A DNA stretch of 64,000 nucleotides from Pontederia crassipes (GCA_030549335.1 CM060193.1:47105391-47169390); one strand, 5' to 3'; shown: positions 1 through 13,315, counted from the first letter of the stretch. The notes: generated by a model not told the origin, from the sequence alone. Program-made: numbers and translations.

Positions 1-1
1 G

Positions 2-145
2 ACGGAGGCGGCCTCGTCGATCTCCGAAACTAGTGGTCTCAATACCCTCTTGGCTTCAAGTAAACAGAGTGATGAATCCGAACGAAGTGAACAAACCCTC
101 AGTCAGTCCTCCTACAAAGCCGATGGAAAAGGGGAAATGGGGTGA
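2..145 (+). CDS. Possible 3' end of an unrecognised gene (partial)
   Basis: An open frame enters from the left edge and stops with TGA at 143-145, giving about 47 residues. It is rich in Ser, Glu, Gln and Lys, like a low-complexity C-terminal tail, and the DNA is far more GC-rich than most of the flanking sequence. I do not recognise the protein. A second frame stays open to about 218 and could be the real one, so the assignment is weak. If real, the rest of the gene lies left of the window and 146-341 would be its 3' UTR and downstream flank. No function is proposed. Confidence 0.25.
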   Translation, partial: TEAASSISETSGLNTLLASSKQSDESERSEQTLSQSSYKADGKGEMG

Positions 146-745
146 CGCGGGTTATAAAGGTGTTCGGGGGAGAAGAGAACTCGCAAAGTCCTGGCTTCGG
201 CCGAGAACTTTTTCTTGAGAATTTTCACGGATTTCAGATCATAAATGAAGTTCTCGTGGGTTCCATTAAAATTTCAGTTGGTATTTGGCTAAATTACGCT
301 TAGTTCTCGACAATAGTTCCATTCCAAACACTGCATATGATTAATATAAAGGGTTATTTCCTCTAACCACCTTTAAACTATTGTGAATTACCACATCTAA
401 TCCCAGACTACGAACTTCATTTTTTTTTGGTACCTAAACTATCACGATTTTTCCAATTTGATCCTTCCGTCCAATTCCGTCGACTTCTCCGTTATTTTTT
501 ATTTTTCGCATTTGTGAAAAGTCCATTATACCCCTGCTCTGAATTGAATTCTATTTTTACATAAAATAATATATAATAACATTATTATAAAAATAATTAA
601 AAAAAGAAAAACACGTGGAGGGAGGGGCTCGTCGCCCCCCCCCCCCTCCCCCTCTTCGCGCGGCAGGGGGACGGCCCCCCTACGACGGCGCCGGGAAAGA
701 GAAGGGGGGTGTCGCCCCCCTCCCCCCCCCCCCCTCCCTCTCCCG

Positions 746-1288
746 TGTCACGGGATCATTTTTCACTCGACCGACCCGTGCGGCGCATAGACGTGCCCAA
801 CGTCTAGGCAAATTTTTTTGAGCGCTTTGCGTAAGCTTGCTTATGCCACTTTTTGTATGCCACAACTTTTGGGACGCACGATCCCGAGCGGACGCTTCAT
901 CGGTGGAGGCGTTCGTAAACGAACGGGCACCTCGGCGGGACGCTCGATCTCTTTGGGACATTTTGGGACGCTCTTTTGTGGGTTGTCACCCCACGCTTGA
1001 GGCACAATACTAGATTTAGGGAAGCTTGAAATCTTTGTTGAGTAAATAGGAATGATTACAACGCTTCGGGAGAGGACTAGCGGGTCTCCCCTACTATACC
1101 ACCATTTCGGATGGTAGATTTGCGACGTGTGGTGTGGAGGACCATCTCCGGGGGTGCACTTTTCTGGAGTGCAAATTACAAAACTGCCACCACTACACTT
1201 AGAAAATAAACTAAGTACAAAAGTGGGTTGAAAAGGAAAATACATGGTAAGGTAACTCGACGTGCCCCGGGGAGAAACCCTCGGGACA
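746..1288 (-). repeat. 3' LTR of the gypsy fossil
   Basis: A direct repeat of 5915-6457 with TG and CA ends (on the plus strand it begins TGTCACG and ends GGGACA). It borders the polypurine tract on its inner side. Confidence 0.9.
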
Positions 1289-4200
1289 TTCTCCCTCACT
1301 CAAGTCAGCGACGTCCCTGGAGCTGCAGGTTGGAATTCTTCAATCTTCTGCTTGAACTGCCACAGGTCTTCGGCTGTCTCCCAACTTGTATCGGTGTCCG
1401 GTCTTCCGCTCCATCGAACAAGATACTCCTTCTTCCGATTCTTCGTGCGGACGGCGAGTACTTCTTCAACTTAATCAGTAAACTGCTGACGGATGGCCGG
1501 CGGGGCGCGGTCTGAAACCCCATGCCCGAGATCTTCAGTGTCTTCAACGAAAGGCTTGAGCAGGCTGACATGGAAGACGGGGTGTTGTTGCATCTGAGGC
1601 GGGAGCTCCAACTTGTAGGCCACCTTGCCTACCTTCTTTAGGATCTTGAAGGGGCTCTCGTAACACCTAACGAGGCCCTTGTACAGATTCTTCCCACTTA
1701 GCCGAAGATGCTGAACCAGCTTCACCAGGACCAAGTCTCCGACTTCAAAGTTGACGTCCCATCGGGCGGTGTCCGCCCACTTCTTCATGCGCTTCGACGC
1801 CTTGTGCAAACATGCTCTCGACATGTCATTCTGCTCATGCCATTCCCTCGTCATACGGTGAGCGGCGGGAACTTTGCCACCATAAGAAGTGGCGACGGCC
1901 TGGGACGTAAGAGCTTGTTGCCCCGTCACTATCTCGAAGGGGCTCCGATTGGTCAACTCGCTCCGTTGCAGGTTGTATGAGAATTGCGCGATGTCGAGTA
2001 GCTTTGCCCAGTCCCTCTGATTGGCACTCACATAGTGCCGCAAGTAGATCTCCAGGATACAATTCACCCTCTCAGTTTGACCGTCGGTTTGAGGATGAAG
2101 TGATGTCGAGAAATGCAGGTTGGAGCCCATCATCTTGAACAATTCCTTCCAGAAGTTGCCAACGAATCGTCCATCCCGATCGCTGACGATGCTTTGCGGT
2201 AGACCCCAATACTTCACTACATGCTTCATGAATAACTCCGCAGCTTCAGTGGCAGGACAACTTGCGGAGCCGACGGCGAAGATGTCATACTTGGAAAACC
2301 AATCGACAACCACCATGATGGTACCCGCCCCTTCATACTTGGGCAGGCCCGTGATGAAGTCCATGGAGACATATTTCCATGGACGCTTTGGGATAGGCAG
2401 GGGTTCCAGAAGTCCGTCGGGCGCTTGATTGAGATTCTTGTCTTGCTGGCAAACAAGGTATGTCTTCACGAAAGCTTCAATGTCGTCCTCCATTCTTGGC
2501 CAGAAGTAGTTGTCTTCGATGAGGGCCAAAGTGCGGCGGATGCCCGGATGTCCCGCCCACTTGGAGTCATGGCACTCTTGCATGATAGTGCGCCGCAAGT
2601 TGTCAAAGAGTGGAACATAGATGCGACGTTCCTTGGTGAAGATCAGCCCATCTTCCACCCAAAAGCGGCGTGTCTTGCCCTTCGACGCTTGTTCCAACAG
2701 GTTCTTCGTCGTGGGATCTGACTCCAATCCCTTCTTGATCCTCTCGATGAGGTCGGCCTGAGAGGAGCTCATGGCTGCCAACTTCGCGTGTCGGCTGAGG
2801 GCATCGGCAACGACATTCGTCTTGTCAGGCTTGTACTCCAGGACATAGTCGAACTTCGTCATAAAATCTTGCCACCTTGCTTGCTTCGGCGAGAGCTTCT
2901 TCTGTGTCTCGAAGTAACTTGTCGCGACATTGTCCGTCTTGATATGAAATCGCGACCCGAGAAGGTAGTGCCGCCATGTTCTAAGGCAGTGAATCACCGC
3001 GGTCATCTCCTTCTCCTGAACGGCGTAGCGTCGCTCCGTGTCGTTGAGTTTTCGACTCTCGAATGCCACGGGATGCCCCTCCTGCATAAGAACTCCTCCA
3101 ATGGCATAGTCAGAAGCATCTGTCTGTACCTCGTAGGGCTTGGTGTAGTCTGACAGGACGAGCACCGGTTCCTCCGTCATGGCCCTCTTGAGAGTGTCGA
3201 ACGCTTCTTGACATATCGGCATCCACTCCCACTTCACATTCTTCCGGAGGAGATTCGTCAAAGGGGTCATCACATGTGAATACTCCTTGACGAACCGCCT
3301 ATAGTAGTTCGTCAGGCCAAGGAACGAACGCATATTAGGAACCCGCCTGTGGCGGCTCCCACTCCACAATGGCCCGAATCTTCGCGCCATCCATCTTCAG
3401 CTTTCCACTTCCGACGACATGTCCCAAGAAGTGCACTTCCGGTTGAGCGAAGGCACACTTCTCCCGCTTGACGTAGAGCTCGTTCTGCCGCAACACCTCG
3501 AACACTTGCCGAATGTGCTCGATATGCTCCTCCAAGGTGCGGCTGTAGATCATGATGTCGTCGAGGTACACAACCACGAACCTGTCAAGGAATGGTTGCA
3601 ATACCTTATTCATGAGAGTGCAGAAGGTCGCCGGGGCGTTGGTGAGGCCGAAGGGCATCACGAGGAACTCGTAGGAGCGTATCTTGTGACGCACGCCATC
3701 TTCTGCACATCATCTTCCGCGATCCGGACTTGCCAATAGCCCGAACGTAGATCCAACTTGGTAAACCATCTTGCGCAGCCAAATTGGTCGAACAAGTCCG
3801 CCACCAAGGGGATGGGGTACTTGTTCTTCACCGTAAACTTGTTGAGCGCCCGGTAGTCTATGCACATCCGGAGGGAACCGTCATGCTTCTTCTGGAAGAG
3901 AACCGGTGCGCCATATGGAGACTTTGAGGGCCGAACATATCCTGCATCCAATAGTTCGGTAAGTTGCTTACGGAGTTCTGCGAGTTCTGGAGGGGCGAGC
4001 CGATAGGGGACTCCATGTGGGGCTTTCGATCCTAGGACCAAGTCGATGATATGGTCCACTTCACGCTTCGGCGGCAGCCATTTTGGAAGTTCCGGGGGCA
4101 TGACGTCCGTAAAATCCTCAAGGGTTTTAAGGACTTCGGGAGGTGTTGGAGTGAAGGGCCCCGGATCTTCCAAAATGGCGATCGCCAAGAAGGTGTGCTC

Positions 4201-5914
4201 CTGTTTGTGCAACCCCTTCGCCACTTGCATAGCGGAGAGGGTCTTCTATTTGAGATCTCCGCCTGACCTCACAAGGACGTTGTAAGGTCCCTTGGGGTCG
4301 AAGATGACCATCGAGTTGGTGAGCGGGATGACACATGCAGCGATGTGTCGCAGAAAAGAGATGTCCGCCACCACTTCGTAGTCATCGACTGGTGCCACCG
4401 TCACGTCGAAGCTTCCCGACCACTTGCCAATGCGAACCTTCACTCTAGGAGAAATTCATGTGGTCGAGATAGACTTCGCGTTCACCGTCTTGAACGTGGC
4501 GTTTGTCTTCTGTAGTGGCAGCTTCAGCTTCTTGGCGGCCACTTCCGACACGAATAACTCTGAAGCTCCCGTGTCGATGAGGGCGTTGAAGACTTGCCCG
4601 TTCAACTTGATGCCCGCATAAAGTCGAGCAGCCATTGAAGGACCCTTCGAGGCGTTGATGGCGCTGAGGACGTGCATCGAACTAAGACACGCCTCCTCCT
4701 TCTCTTTCTCATCGAAGCAATACATTGCGTTGACTGTCGCCTTCTGCGGACAATCGCTCGTCCAATGTGGACCCTTGCAAATGTAGCAAGGCTTTGGCGG
4801 CTTACCGTCCCTCTTGAACCTTCCATTGTTGGACTTCCCGTCCTGGTGTCCTTTGCCTTTGTCTTGATAGTGCGGCTTGCCTCCTTGCGACTTGGATCTC
4901 TCTTCCCCACCATTGCCCTTGTCCGAGGGCTTTGGTGGTGGAGCGCTCGTTTTGGCATACTCCATGAGCGACTCAGCAGCGGCGACTAGCGAGCGGAGAT
5001 TGGGGCAGTCTCGCCGCTCCAACTCCATCCTAGCCCATGGCTTCAAACCCTTCACGAAGACCGCCAGCAACGTGTCTTCATCCACTTGGGAATTCTGTAG
5101 GCGGAGCTCGGTAAACTCTTTCACATACTCCTTCAACGTGCCCTTCTGGCAAATGTTGAACAACGCAATCTTGGCCTCCAGTCCCGACTTGGCAGGGCAG
5201 AAGTAGTTGGTAAGCTGTCTCTTGAAGTCGTCCCACTTCTCAATGGGATCAACGATGCCACGCTCCACATCGTCGCAATGACACCGCCACCACAGACTCG
5301 CCGCATCTTACAAGTAGAAGGATGCGGTCTTCACCATCCTCGCTTCAGACGATACGTCCAAGGCATCCATGTATCTTCGAACGTTCCACAGGAAGTCATT
5401 GATCTCCTTTGCAGACCGCTCACCTTTGTAGGGCCGCGACTTTGGTACCTCAATCCTTGCTTCATGCAGGGCGGGCGCCTCGGGACACCGCCCATCTCCA
5501 TAGCGTCGCTTGAGCTTCTCCCGGAAGGTCTGGAACTCTTGCTCCATTTCGAACCGCATGTTTGAGAGATCATTGTCCAAGGTCTCCCGCATGTCCATGA
5601 TCGTCGCCTCCATGGACTCGAGTCGTGTATATAATGGCGCCATCTCTTCCCGCACCATTGCGAGATCCACCGTCTTCTCCAACTCTCGCTCGTGCGTTGC
5701 GAGTTGGTCTTGCATCTCGCCCACGTCCAATTGGAATTGGCCGAGGCGTTGCTCGAAGGCGAACATAGTGTCCTTCGAGCGGACGCGCCCTCGATCATGG
5801 CGGCCCTTCTCCGGTGCGACGGGTTCATTCGTCATCTCCGAATTCGACGTCATTTCTCCTTGATCGTCGAACGCCAACTTGAGCAGTCTCAGAAACGCTG
5901 CTCTGATACCAACT

Positions 5915-6457
5915 TGTCACGAGATCATTTTTCGCTCGACCGACCCGTGCGGCGCCTAGACGTGCCCAACGTCTAGACAAGCTCTTTTGAGTGCTTTGCG
6001 GAAGCTTGCTTATGCCACTTTTTGTATGCCACAACTTTTGGGACGCACGGTCCTGAGCGGACGCTTCTTCGGTGGAGGCATTCGTAAACGAACGGGCACC
6101 TCGGCGGAACGCTCGATCTCTTTGGGACATTTTGGGACGCTCTTTTGTGGGTTGCCACCCCACGCTTGAGGCACAATGCTAGATTTAGGGAAGCTTGAAA
6201 TCTTTGTTGAGTAAATAGGAATGATTACAACGCTTCAGGGGAGGACTAGCGGGTCTCCCCTACTATACCACCGTTTCGGGTGGTAGGTTTGCGACGTGTG
6301 GTGTGGAGGATCATCTCCGGGGGTGCACTTTTCTGGAGTGCAAATTACAAAACTGCCACCACCACACTTAGAAAATAAACTAAGTACAAAAGTGGGTTGA
6401 AAAGAAAAATACATGATAAGGTAACTCGACGTGCCCCGGGGAGAAGCCCCCCGGACC
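5915..6457 (-). repeat. 5' LTR of the gypsy fossil
   Basis: A direct repeat of 746-1288. On the minus strand it runs into a 3-base spacer and then the tRNA-Met primer-binding site at 5900-5911. Its outer edge merges into a poly-C tract of the host element, so its last bases and any 5-bp target duplication cannot be fixed by eye. Confidence 0.88.
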
Positions 6458-6799
6458 CCCCCCCCCCCCCCCCTTTCTCGGCCGCCCCCCACCCCCCTGC
6501 GCGTGCGAAGGAGGGGGGCGACGCTCTCTCCATGTATTTTTCTTTTTTAGTTATTTTTATAATAATGTTATTATATATTATTTTATGTAAAAATAGAATT
6601 CAATTCAGAAGAGGGGTATAATGGATTTTTCATAAATACGAAAAAAATAATGAAAAAGTTGACGGAATTGGACGGAAGGACCAAATTAGAAAAATCGCGA
6701 TAGTTTAGGTACCCAAAAAATGAAGTTCGTAGTCTGGGGTTAGATGTGGTAATTCGCGATAGTTTAGGTGTGGTTAGAGGAAATAACCCTAATATAAAT

Positions 6800-9700
6800 T
6801 ATATCGATAACTAAATACAAATAAAAATAATATCTTGAGTCATTGATGATGAAAGAAAGAATTTAATTTGGATGTCAACAGATAAAAAAAATACCAAGGA
6901 GTTCTTTTTATTTGTTCTAGCCAATTTTTTAGATGATATAAGAATCTGATTTGGGAAGTGTGAAGACTCTAATGGTAATGTGTTGATCACTTAAATAATC
7001 ATGAATTTATTCTATTGCATCGTAAGAAATAATCTGCGCTCTTTGATAACACATGCATGTTTATCAAATGAACACCTTAATAGAATATAATTTAATGTTA
7101 CCAAAAAAAGTTAATGTAATCAAATGTTCAAAAAAAGATTAATCAAATACAAAGGTAAACTATTCCTCTCTAACATTTTATAATTAATGTTAAGAAAATT
7201 TATTTTGATTTTTAACATTTTCCCACCTAATACATATATTTTTATCTGAAAAAATAAATATGTCAATCTTGATGATATGCCATCATATTAAATAATGTAC
7301 TTTATGTATTTTTTTTGTATTTTGCTTTTTCTAAAAACCTCAATTCAACTTTTTGAAATAAACTTTATGTTCATTTTGAGACCAACATTTGTAAGTTGTT
7401 CTTTTTAATATGTATAATTTCAAATGTGAATAATTCTATTAAAATAATAAGAGTTTCAAAATAGATAATGAAATCAAGTCCAATTTTGTTTACAAAATTC
7501 TTCAAAATCTTTTGTGGCATACTTTTAGTTAAAGGGTCAGATAATATCAACATAGTGTTGATGTGTTCAATAGTCATTTTTTATCTTTGATATTATTGTC
7601 TTCAAGCTCTATATGTAATGTTAATGAATTTGTCTCCAACATCATTTTTATCATAATTGATGAAAAAGCACTATTCTGAGTTATCACAATAAATTATTAG
7701 TGGCTTTGAAATAGATTTATAACTCTTAGTTTTTAGGATAAAACTCTTTGACTATATACCTTGTAATGGTACCTCAAAACATGAAATAAACTCCACTTCC
7801 ATAATAAAAGTAAGAATCAATTTTTACAACTATCTAATAGTATAAAACTAGCTTACTTTTACATCTTCCTAATGTTTGAATAGCAAAAGCAATGTCGAGT
7901 CTATTGTAAATTGAGCATACATGAGACTACCAATGGCTGAAGCATATGAAATATTTTACATTTCTTCCGAGTCATTTTTTGGACATTGATTCAAACTAAA
8001 TTTCTTACCCTCTACAATGGGCACTACACTTGATGAACAACTTTTCGTTCAAAATCTCCCTAATGTATTCTTGATATAATTTTTTTATGACAGCCCTAAA
8101 ATTCCTTTATTTCTCCATATAATATATTAATCTCAATGACATATGATATATTATTCATATCTTTTATATCAAAATTATTTCGCCTTGTGCAACAATTCTT
8201 TATCATTAATAGAAAGTAAGATGTCATCAAAGATTAAAAAAAATCTCCCACTAATATTGTGGTAAATACATTTATACATTTTGTTTTTGACAAATCCAAA
8301 TGATAAAATAATAGCATAAAATTTTAATATCATTATTCCGATGTTTGTTTCAATCCATATATTTCATACTAAATGATCATTATCGCTTGAGAAGAATCTT
8401 TTATGTTGCTTCATACACATCTCCTCCTTTTAATTTTCATTAAGAAATATTATTTCACATTCATTTTATGTAATTCTAGGTCAAATTAAGAAATTAATGT
8501 TATAATGATACAAAGAAAGTCTTTCATAGATATAGAAGAAAATGTCAGCTTATAATTGTCTTCTTCTTGAGTGAGACCATGTGTTACAAGTCTAGTTTTA
8601 TATCTTTGAATTACAAAATGGATATGTTTTAAAGGTGCCTTTGCATCCATTCATTTTATCTTTTCAAAAACCTCATTTCAACTTTTTGAAATAAACTTTA
8701 TGTTCATTTTGAATACATCATTTATAAGTTATTCTTCTTAACATGTATACTTTCAAATGTGAAATAATAAGACATTCAAAATAGCTAACAATTCTATACA
8801 ACTACTATATAATAAAATCAATCCAATTTTGTTTACATAATTCTTCAATTTCTTTTGTGGCATGTCATTAGTTAAAGGATCATGTAATGTCGACATAGTG
8901 TTGATATGTTCAATAGTCATTTTTTATCTTTGATATTATTGTATTTAAGCTCTATATGTAATGTTAATGAATTTATCTCCACCACGGATTTTATCATAAT
9001 TGATGAAAAAGTACACTATTCCGAGTTATCACAATAAATTCTTAGTGGCTATGAAACAGATGTATAACTTTTAGCTTTTAAGATAAAACTCTTTAACTAT
9101 ATACCTTGTAATGTTACCTCAAAATAAGAAATAAGTCCACTTCCATAATAGAAGTAATAATCAAATTTTGCAACTTTCTAATAGTCTAAATCAATGTTTT
9201 CATAACCGGACCGGCGATCAGACCAGACTTCTTATCGGGTCATGAGTGGACCGGTTTGATCGGGTTTGATCGGATTGGACCGGATTTTATTAAAATAATA
9301 TTATATATATTAATTCTGAATATATATATCACAATTAATATATTATAAAATATATCATACTAATACTAATAATAATAAATTGGTATAAAATTATTATTTA
9401 TTATATTCTATAAATTTAGGCTATCTTAAGTTGTCATAATTAATAAATTATTATATTCTTTATTATTTATGTAGGATTTGTGATGATATACTAATTTATT
9501 TAAATCTAATTCACTTTTAAAATTGTTGGTTCGTATTTATTCATCCATTTTTCTTTCATTTTGTGTTTCTCTTTTTTTATCAATTTTTTTCTTTTTCTAA
9601 TTACAAATTATATTTAAAAGTTTTAATACTTATTCAAACATTATTATTATAATATAGTTCTGGTGATAAGATATTAATATGTTTTATTCCAAATCATTAT

Positions 9701-12700
9701 TTTTTTTATTTTTTTTGTAGCTTATTTAATTTATTTTCTTCATTCTTTTTTCTTCTCCATCGAATTCTTCATTTTCCTTTAATTTCAAATTCTTCTCCCT
9801 AATCATCCCCTCTAATCATTTCCTCTCCCTATTAATTATCTTTCTATATTTATTTTCCCCCTTCTAATTTTGTTCCATTATAATTTTCTCTCCCTATTAA
9901 TTATCTTTCCATATTTATTTCTCCCTTCCTAATTTTATTTAACATCTGATCACATATTTCCTCTTTTATTATTATTTTAAAATTTTCCTTCCATGTTTCT
10001 TCTTTCCATTTAAATTGACTTTTGAAAAAAAAAATTTCTGAACCGGTTCTTGGCCTGTTCATCGGTTCATCAGTTTTTTCCGGTTCAACCGGATATTGGC
10101 CGGTTCAATTACTAAAATGATTTTAATGTCAAACCGGACCGAACCAAGTGTCGGTTCGTGGTTGAACCGACTAGTCCGGTCCGGTTTTAATAACACTGGT
10201 CTAAACCTAAATTACTTTTACATCTTTCTAACGTCTGAATAACAAAAGTAATGTTGAGTCTATTGTAAGTTCGAAGCATATAAAATATTTTACATTTGTT
10301 CCAAGTCATTTTTTGAACATTGATTCAAATTGAATTTCTTACCTTTTGCAATGGGCACTACATGGTGAACAATTTTCATTAAAAATCTCTCAAATGTCTT
10401 CTTCATATAAATTTCTTATAATTTCCCTAAAATTCTTTTATTTCTCCATATAATATATTAATCACAATAACATAAGATACATTATTAATATCTTTTATAT
10501 CAAAATTATTAGAGAGAACTTATTTCATCTTGTGCAATAGTTCTTTATAACAGTCCACGTATAAAAGAAATGAAAACAAAATTTTGCTCCCACTAAGATT
10601 GTGGTAAATACATTATGTTTTTTTACAAATCCAAATGATAAAATAATAGCATGAAATTTTAATATAATTGATCTGGTGTTTGTTTCAATCCATATATTTC
10701 ATACTAATTAATGATCATTATCACTTGAGAAGAATTTTTATGTTGCTTCATATACATCTCCTCCTTTTAATTTTCATTGAGAAATATTATTTCACATTCA
10801 TTTTATGTAATTCTAGGTCATAAGAAATTAATGTTATAATTATACAAAGAGATTCTTTCATAAATATTGAAGAAAATGTTAGCCTACAATTGTCTCCTTT
10901 TTTAGTGAATTCATGTGTTACAAGTCTAGTTTTATATTTTTGTATATTACGATATGAATATATTTTGAAGATGTCTTTACATCCAATGGCTTTGGATCCT
11001 TTAGGCAACTCAACCAGTTCCCAAACTTTGGTTTAGTATCGTTGAACTCGTTTCCTCTTTTACACCATCATGCCAAAATTTATTACTTGTAGATAGATAA
11101 AGGAATCACTAGATACCAATGACCTATTAAGGCTAGTTATTCTTTTACTGTTATGAGATTCTCCTATTGAGGAACAAAATATACAACAAATTATTCAGTA
11201 ATTATTTATAGTTGTTGATTATTTTGATCTACAAGGCTATTCATGATTGATTGTCTTGCACTATCTTGAGGTATGACCTCAATATTTCGTCATTTGGATT
11301 ACAAGTTTGCAAATGTAAATATTCATTTTTAATTTGATTGTTCCCACTTATCAAATCATTTTAAAAAAAATTCTCATTTCTCAATTCCATAAATCTAGTG
11401 ATATGAAATGGAAAATAGAAACTATATCCTTTGGACTTGTTAGTTTACCCGATGAAATAATCACTTATAGCTTTTAGATTTAGTTTCTTTTCTTGTTGAT
11501 TAAATTTTTTTATTTCATATGTACATCCCCATATATGCATATTTAGAAAACTTGATTTCTAATCTTTGAATAATCCAAATGAAGCTGTAGAAAGTGCTTT
11601 AGTTGGAATCAAGTTTAATATATATATATGCAATCACTTTTAATGCTTCAGTGCATAAAAATATAGGTAATTTTGAGTATGGACCATGTCAAATAATGTT
11701 GGATTTTTTTAACTACACCATTTTGATCTCAGGAAACTGACATAGTATATTGAGACATTATTCTATACTTTTGAATAAATCATACAAAAGAAATCATAAT
11801 TTTTAAAATCATTGTCGATTAGTTCAAAATTTTCATCTTTATAATCAAGGTAAGTAATGAATTGCATTGTGCAAAGAAAGTAGCACATATATATTTATAA
11901 AAGAGGCAAAATATTAAACAAAATTATATATTTTGTCAATGCAAACATTGTTAGAGATATAAATCCAAGCAGTAAAATTGAGATTGTGGGTGAAATTTGA
12001 TTTTTATGACCTACATCTTGCCTTTTGTGATAAACCTAATAAATTATAAAACATTTTCATGTGACAAATGAAGAAATATAATTTATTATTTTTATCATAA
12101 TTAATCACAAACATATAATAACTATTCTTGTAAGGTAATATTATTATATTCATATGGCTAATGCATTGATGTCATACTATTATACGTTTCTTGAATCAAA
12201 TAATTATAATAATAGTTAAAGACATTGTGGTCACTCTTTAGTTATTCAAATCATATGGTATCTCCTTTTCTAAGGTGCAAAAATTAATAAACAAGTATAA
12301 TAAATTATACATACACAATTCTTTAGTGTATGCTAACATCCGAAGATTAGTTCAATTGACAATATTCGAGCTTATCAAAATATCAACATCTATTATCAAT
12401 CTGAATTTTTAAGAGCTCTATCTTACAATATGATCCTTTCATGGACCTACTCGAATATTAAGCAAACATAAATAACACTGAATTAACATCCATTAAATTT
12501 TGTACAATTCTATGTTCAATCTCAAATAAAAAATGTATCAAACCGAATTATTCAATAAATGTTTTCAGAATGAATACATAAATATGGATTCATAAATGTC
12601 ATTGTACTACATGATTTCTTCTTTCTTTAAGAATGAGGGGTGATGACATCTTTCATTCATCGTGTAGATAATGATATTGTTAATTAGTTATAATCATCAT

Positions 12701-13315
12701 AGTAAACAAACTATAAATAATTCATAATACATGAAAGAAAGAATATCATATGAATTGATCATCATAGATGTTATATATAAATCATCACAAAATTTATATA
12801 TATCAAGATAGTGGTAAAAAATGTTATATACCAAATGTTAGAAAGCTATAAATGAAATTAAATTTCTTTAATATAAATTAATCATGATTAGAAATATTAA
12901 AAATCTATCATTTAATCTTTGATATAATAAATGAATAATTTTCTTAATCATTATTAATATCAATAACGATATATAAACAATTGCATAATAAAAAATTATA
13001 CCTTCAATCATTGACATCAAAAGAACGAATTCAATTTGAATATCAACTCACAAAAGAAATGGCTAAGGAGATCTTTCCCGTGCTAGCCAAATTCTTAAAT
13101 GGTATATAAATTTTATTCAAAAAACATGAGGATTCATGCATCCATGTTTTAACTTCGGCAACACATGCATGTTTTCCAAATGAACACACTAATGAACCTT
13201 AAGTTGATTTATCAAAGGTTGGAAGAAAAGTAAATTGATGAAATATAAAGGCAATAAATTCTTTCTTAAGACTCTGCAATTAATGTTAAAAAAAGTTACT
13301 CAATTTTTTTATATG
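6800..13315 (-). mobile_element. Fossil Ty1/copia LTR retrotransposon, heavily decayed
   Basis: Degenerate direct repeats (about 6830-7217 and about 12990-13315) look like LTRs, with a purine-rich tract on the minus strand just inside the left one (about 7218-7232). Copia-type pol is recognisable on the minus strand: an RNase H end with the DPLTK motif (about 7480-7560) and a reverse transcriptase N-terminal portion beginning LPKGSK-like (about 10790-11010). The 3' part of pol is present twice, as neighbouring copies (about 7320-8680 and 8680-10990). The coding sequence is broken many times over. The LTRs are so diverged that the element is clearly older than the gypsy fossil beside it. An hAT-like element is inserted in the second pol copy. 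Confidence 0.75.
9184..10206. mobile_element. Non-autonomous hAT-like element with 8-bp TSD
   Basis: The element spans 9192-10198 (1007 bp). Its ends are imperfect inverted repeats: CAATGTTTTCATAACCGG on the left and CAGTGTTATTAAAACCGG on the right (reverse complement). The sub-terminal zones are unusually rich in CCGG and GGTTC motifs. Flanking 8-mers GTCTAAAT (9184-9191) and GTCTAAAC (10199-10206) differ at one base and fit the 8-bp duplication of the hAT superfamily. Removing it restores continuity with the other copy of the copia segment near 7840-7870, an independent check of the boundaries. The interior is AT-rich with no transposase frame. Confidence 0.82.

Larger units (their letters stand above)
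746..6457 (-). mobile_element. Fossil Ty3/gypsy LTR retrotransposon, chromovirus type
   Basis: Direct LTRs of about 543 bp lie at 746-1288 and 5915-6457. The element reads on the minus strand. A primer-binding site complementary to initiator tRNA-Met (TGGTATCAGAGC, 5900-5911) sits beside the 5' LTR and a purine tract beside the 3' LTR (about 1289-1300). Parts in minus order: gag with a CCHC knuckle (about 4760-4800), aspartic protease with an IDTGA motif (about 4560-4600), reverse transcriptase with YLDD (about 3550-3580), RNase H, integrase with an HHCC region (about 2440-2560), and a C-terminal chromodomain (about 1330-1470). By eye the LTRs differ at about 29 of 543 sites (about 5%), suggesting an age of a few million years at usual plant rates. 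The coding region is broken at a handful of places. It lies inside the Mutator-like element. Confidence 0.92.
342..6798. mobile_element. Mutator-like foldback element with 9-bp TSD, split by a gypsy insertion
   Basis: The sequence from 351 and the reverse complement of the sequence ending at 6789 match over roughly 300 bp, beginning GGGTTATTTCCTCTAACCAC. Both sides contain a shared AT-rich stretch and then a C/G-rich inner part. The 9 bp TAATATAAA flank both ends (342-350 and 6790-6798), the duplication length typical of Mutator-like elements. Without the retroelement at 746-6457 the element is about 0.73 kb. It has no transposase, so it is non-autonomous. The inner ends are homopolymer-rich (poly-C tracts near 640-740 and 6450-6500). 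Confidence 0.8.

Noticed and set aside
680-1299. Open frames on both strands within the first LTR (up to 152 residues)
   Set aside because: They lie in LTR sequence and recur at 5825-6533 in the other LTR. They show no protein motif and are by-products of moderate GC content.
1708-5863. Many plus-strand frames opposite the gypsy element
   Set aside because: They are antisense shadows of the minus-strand gag-pol sequence.
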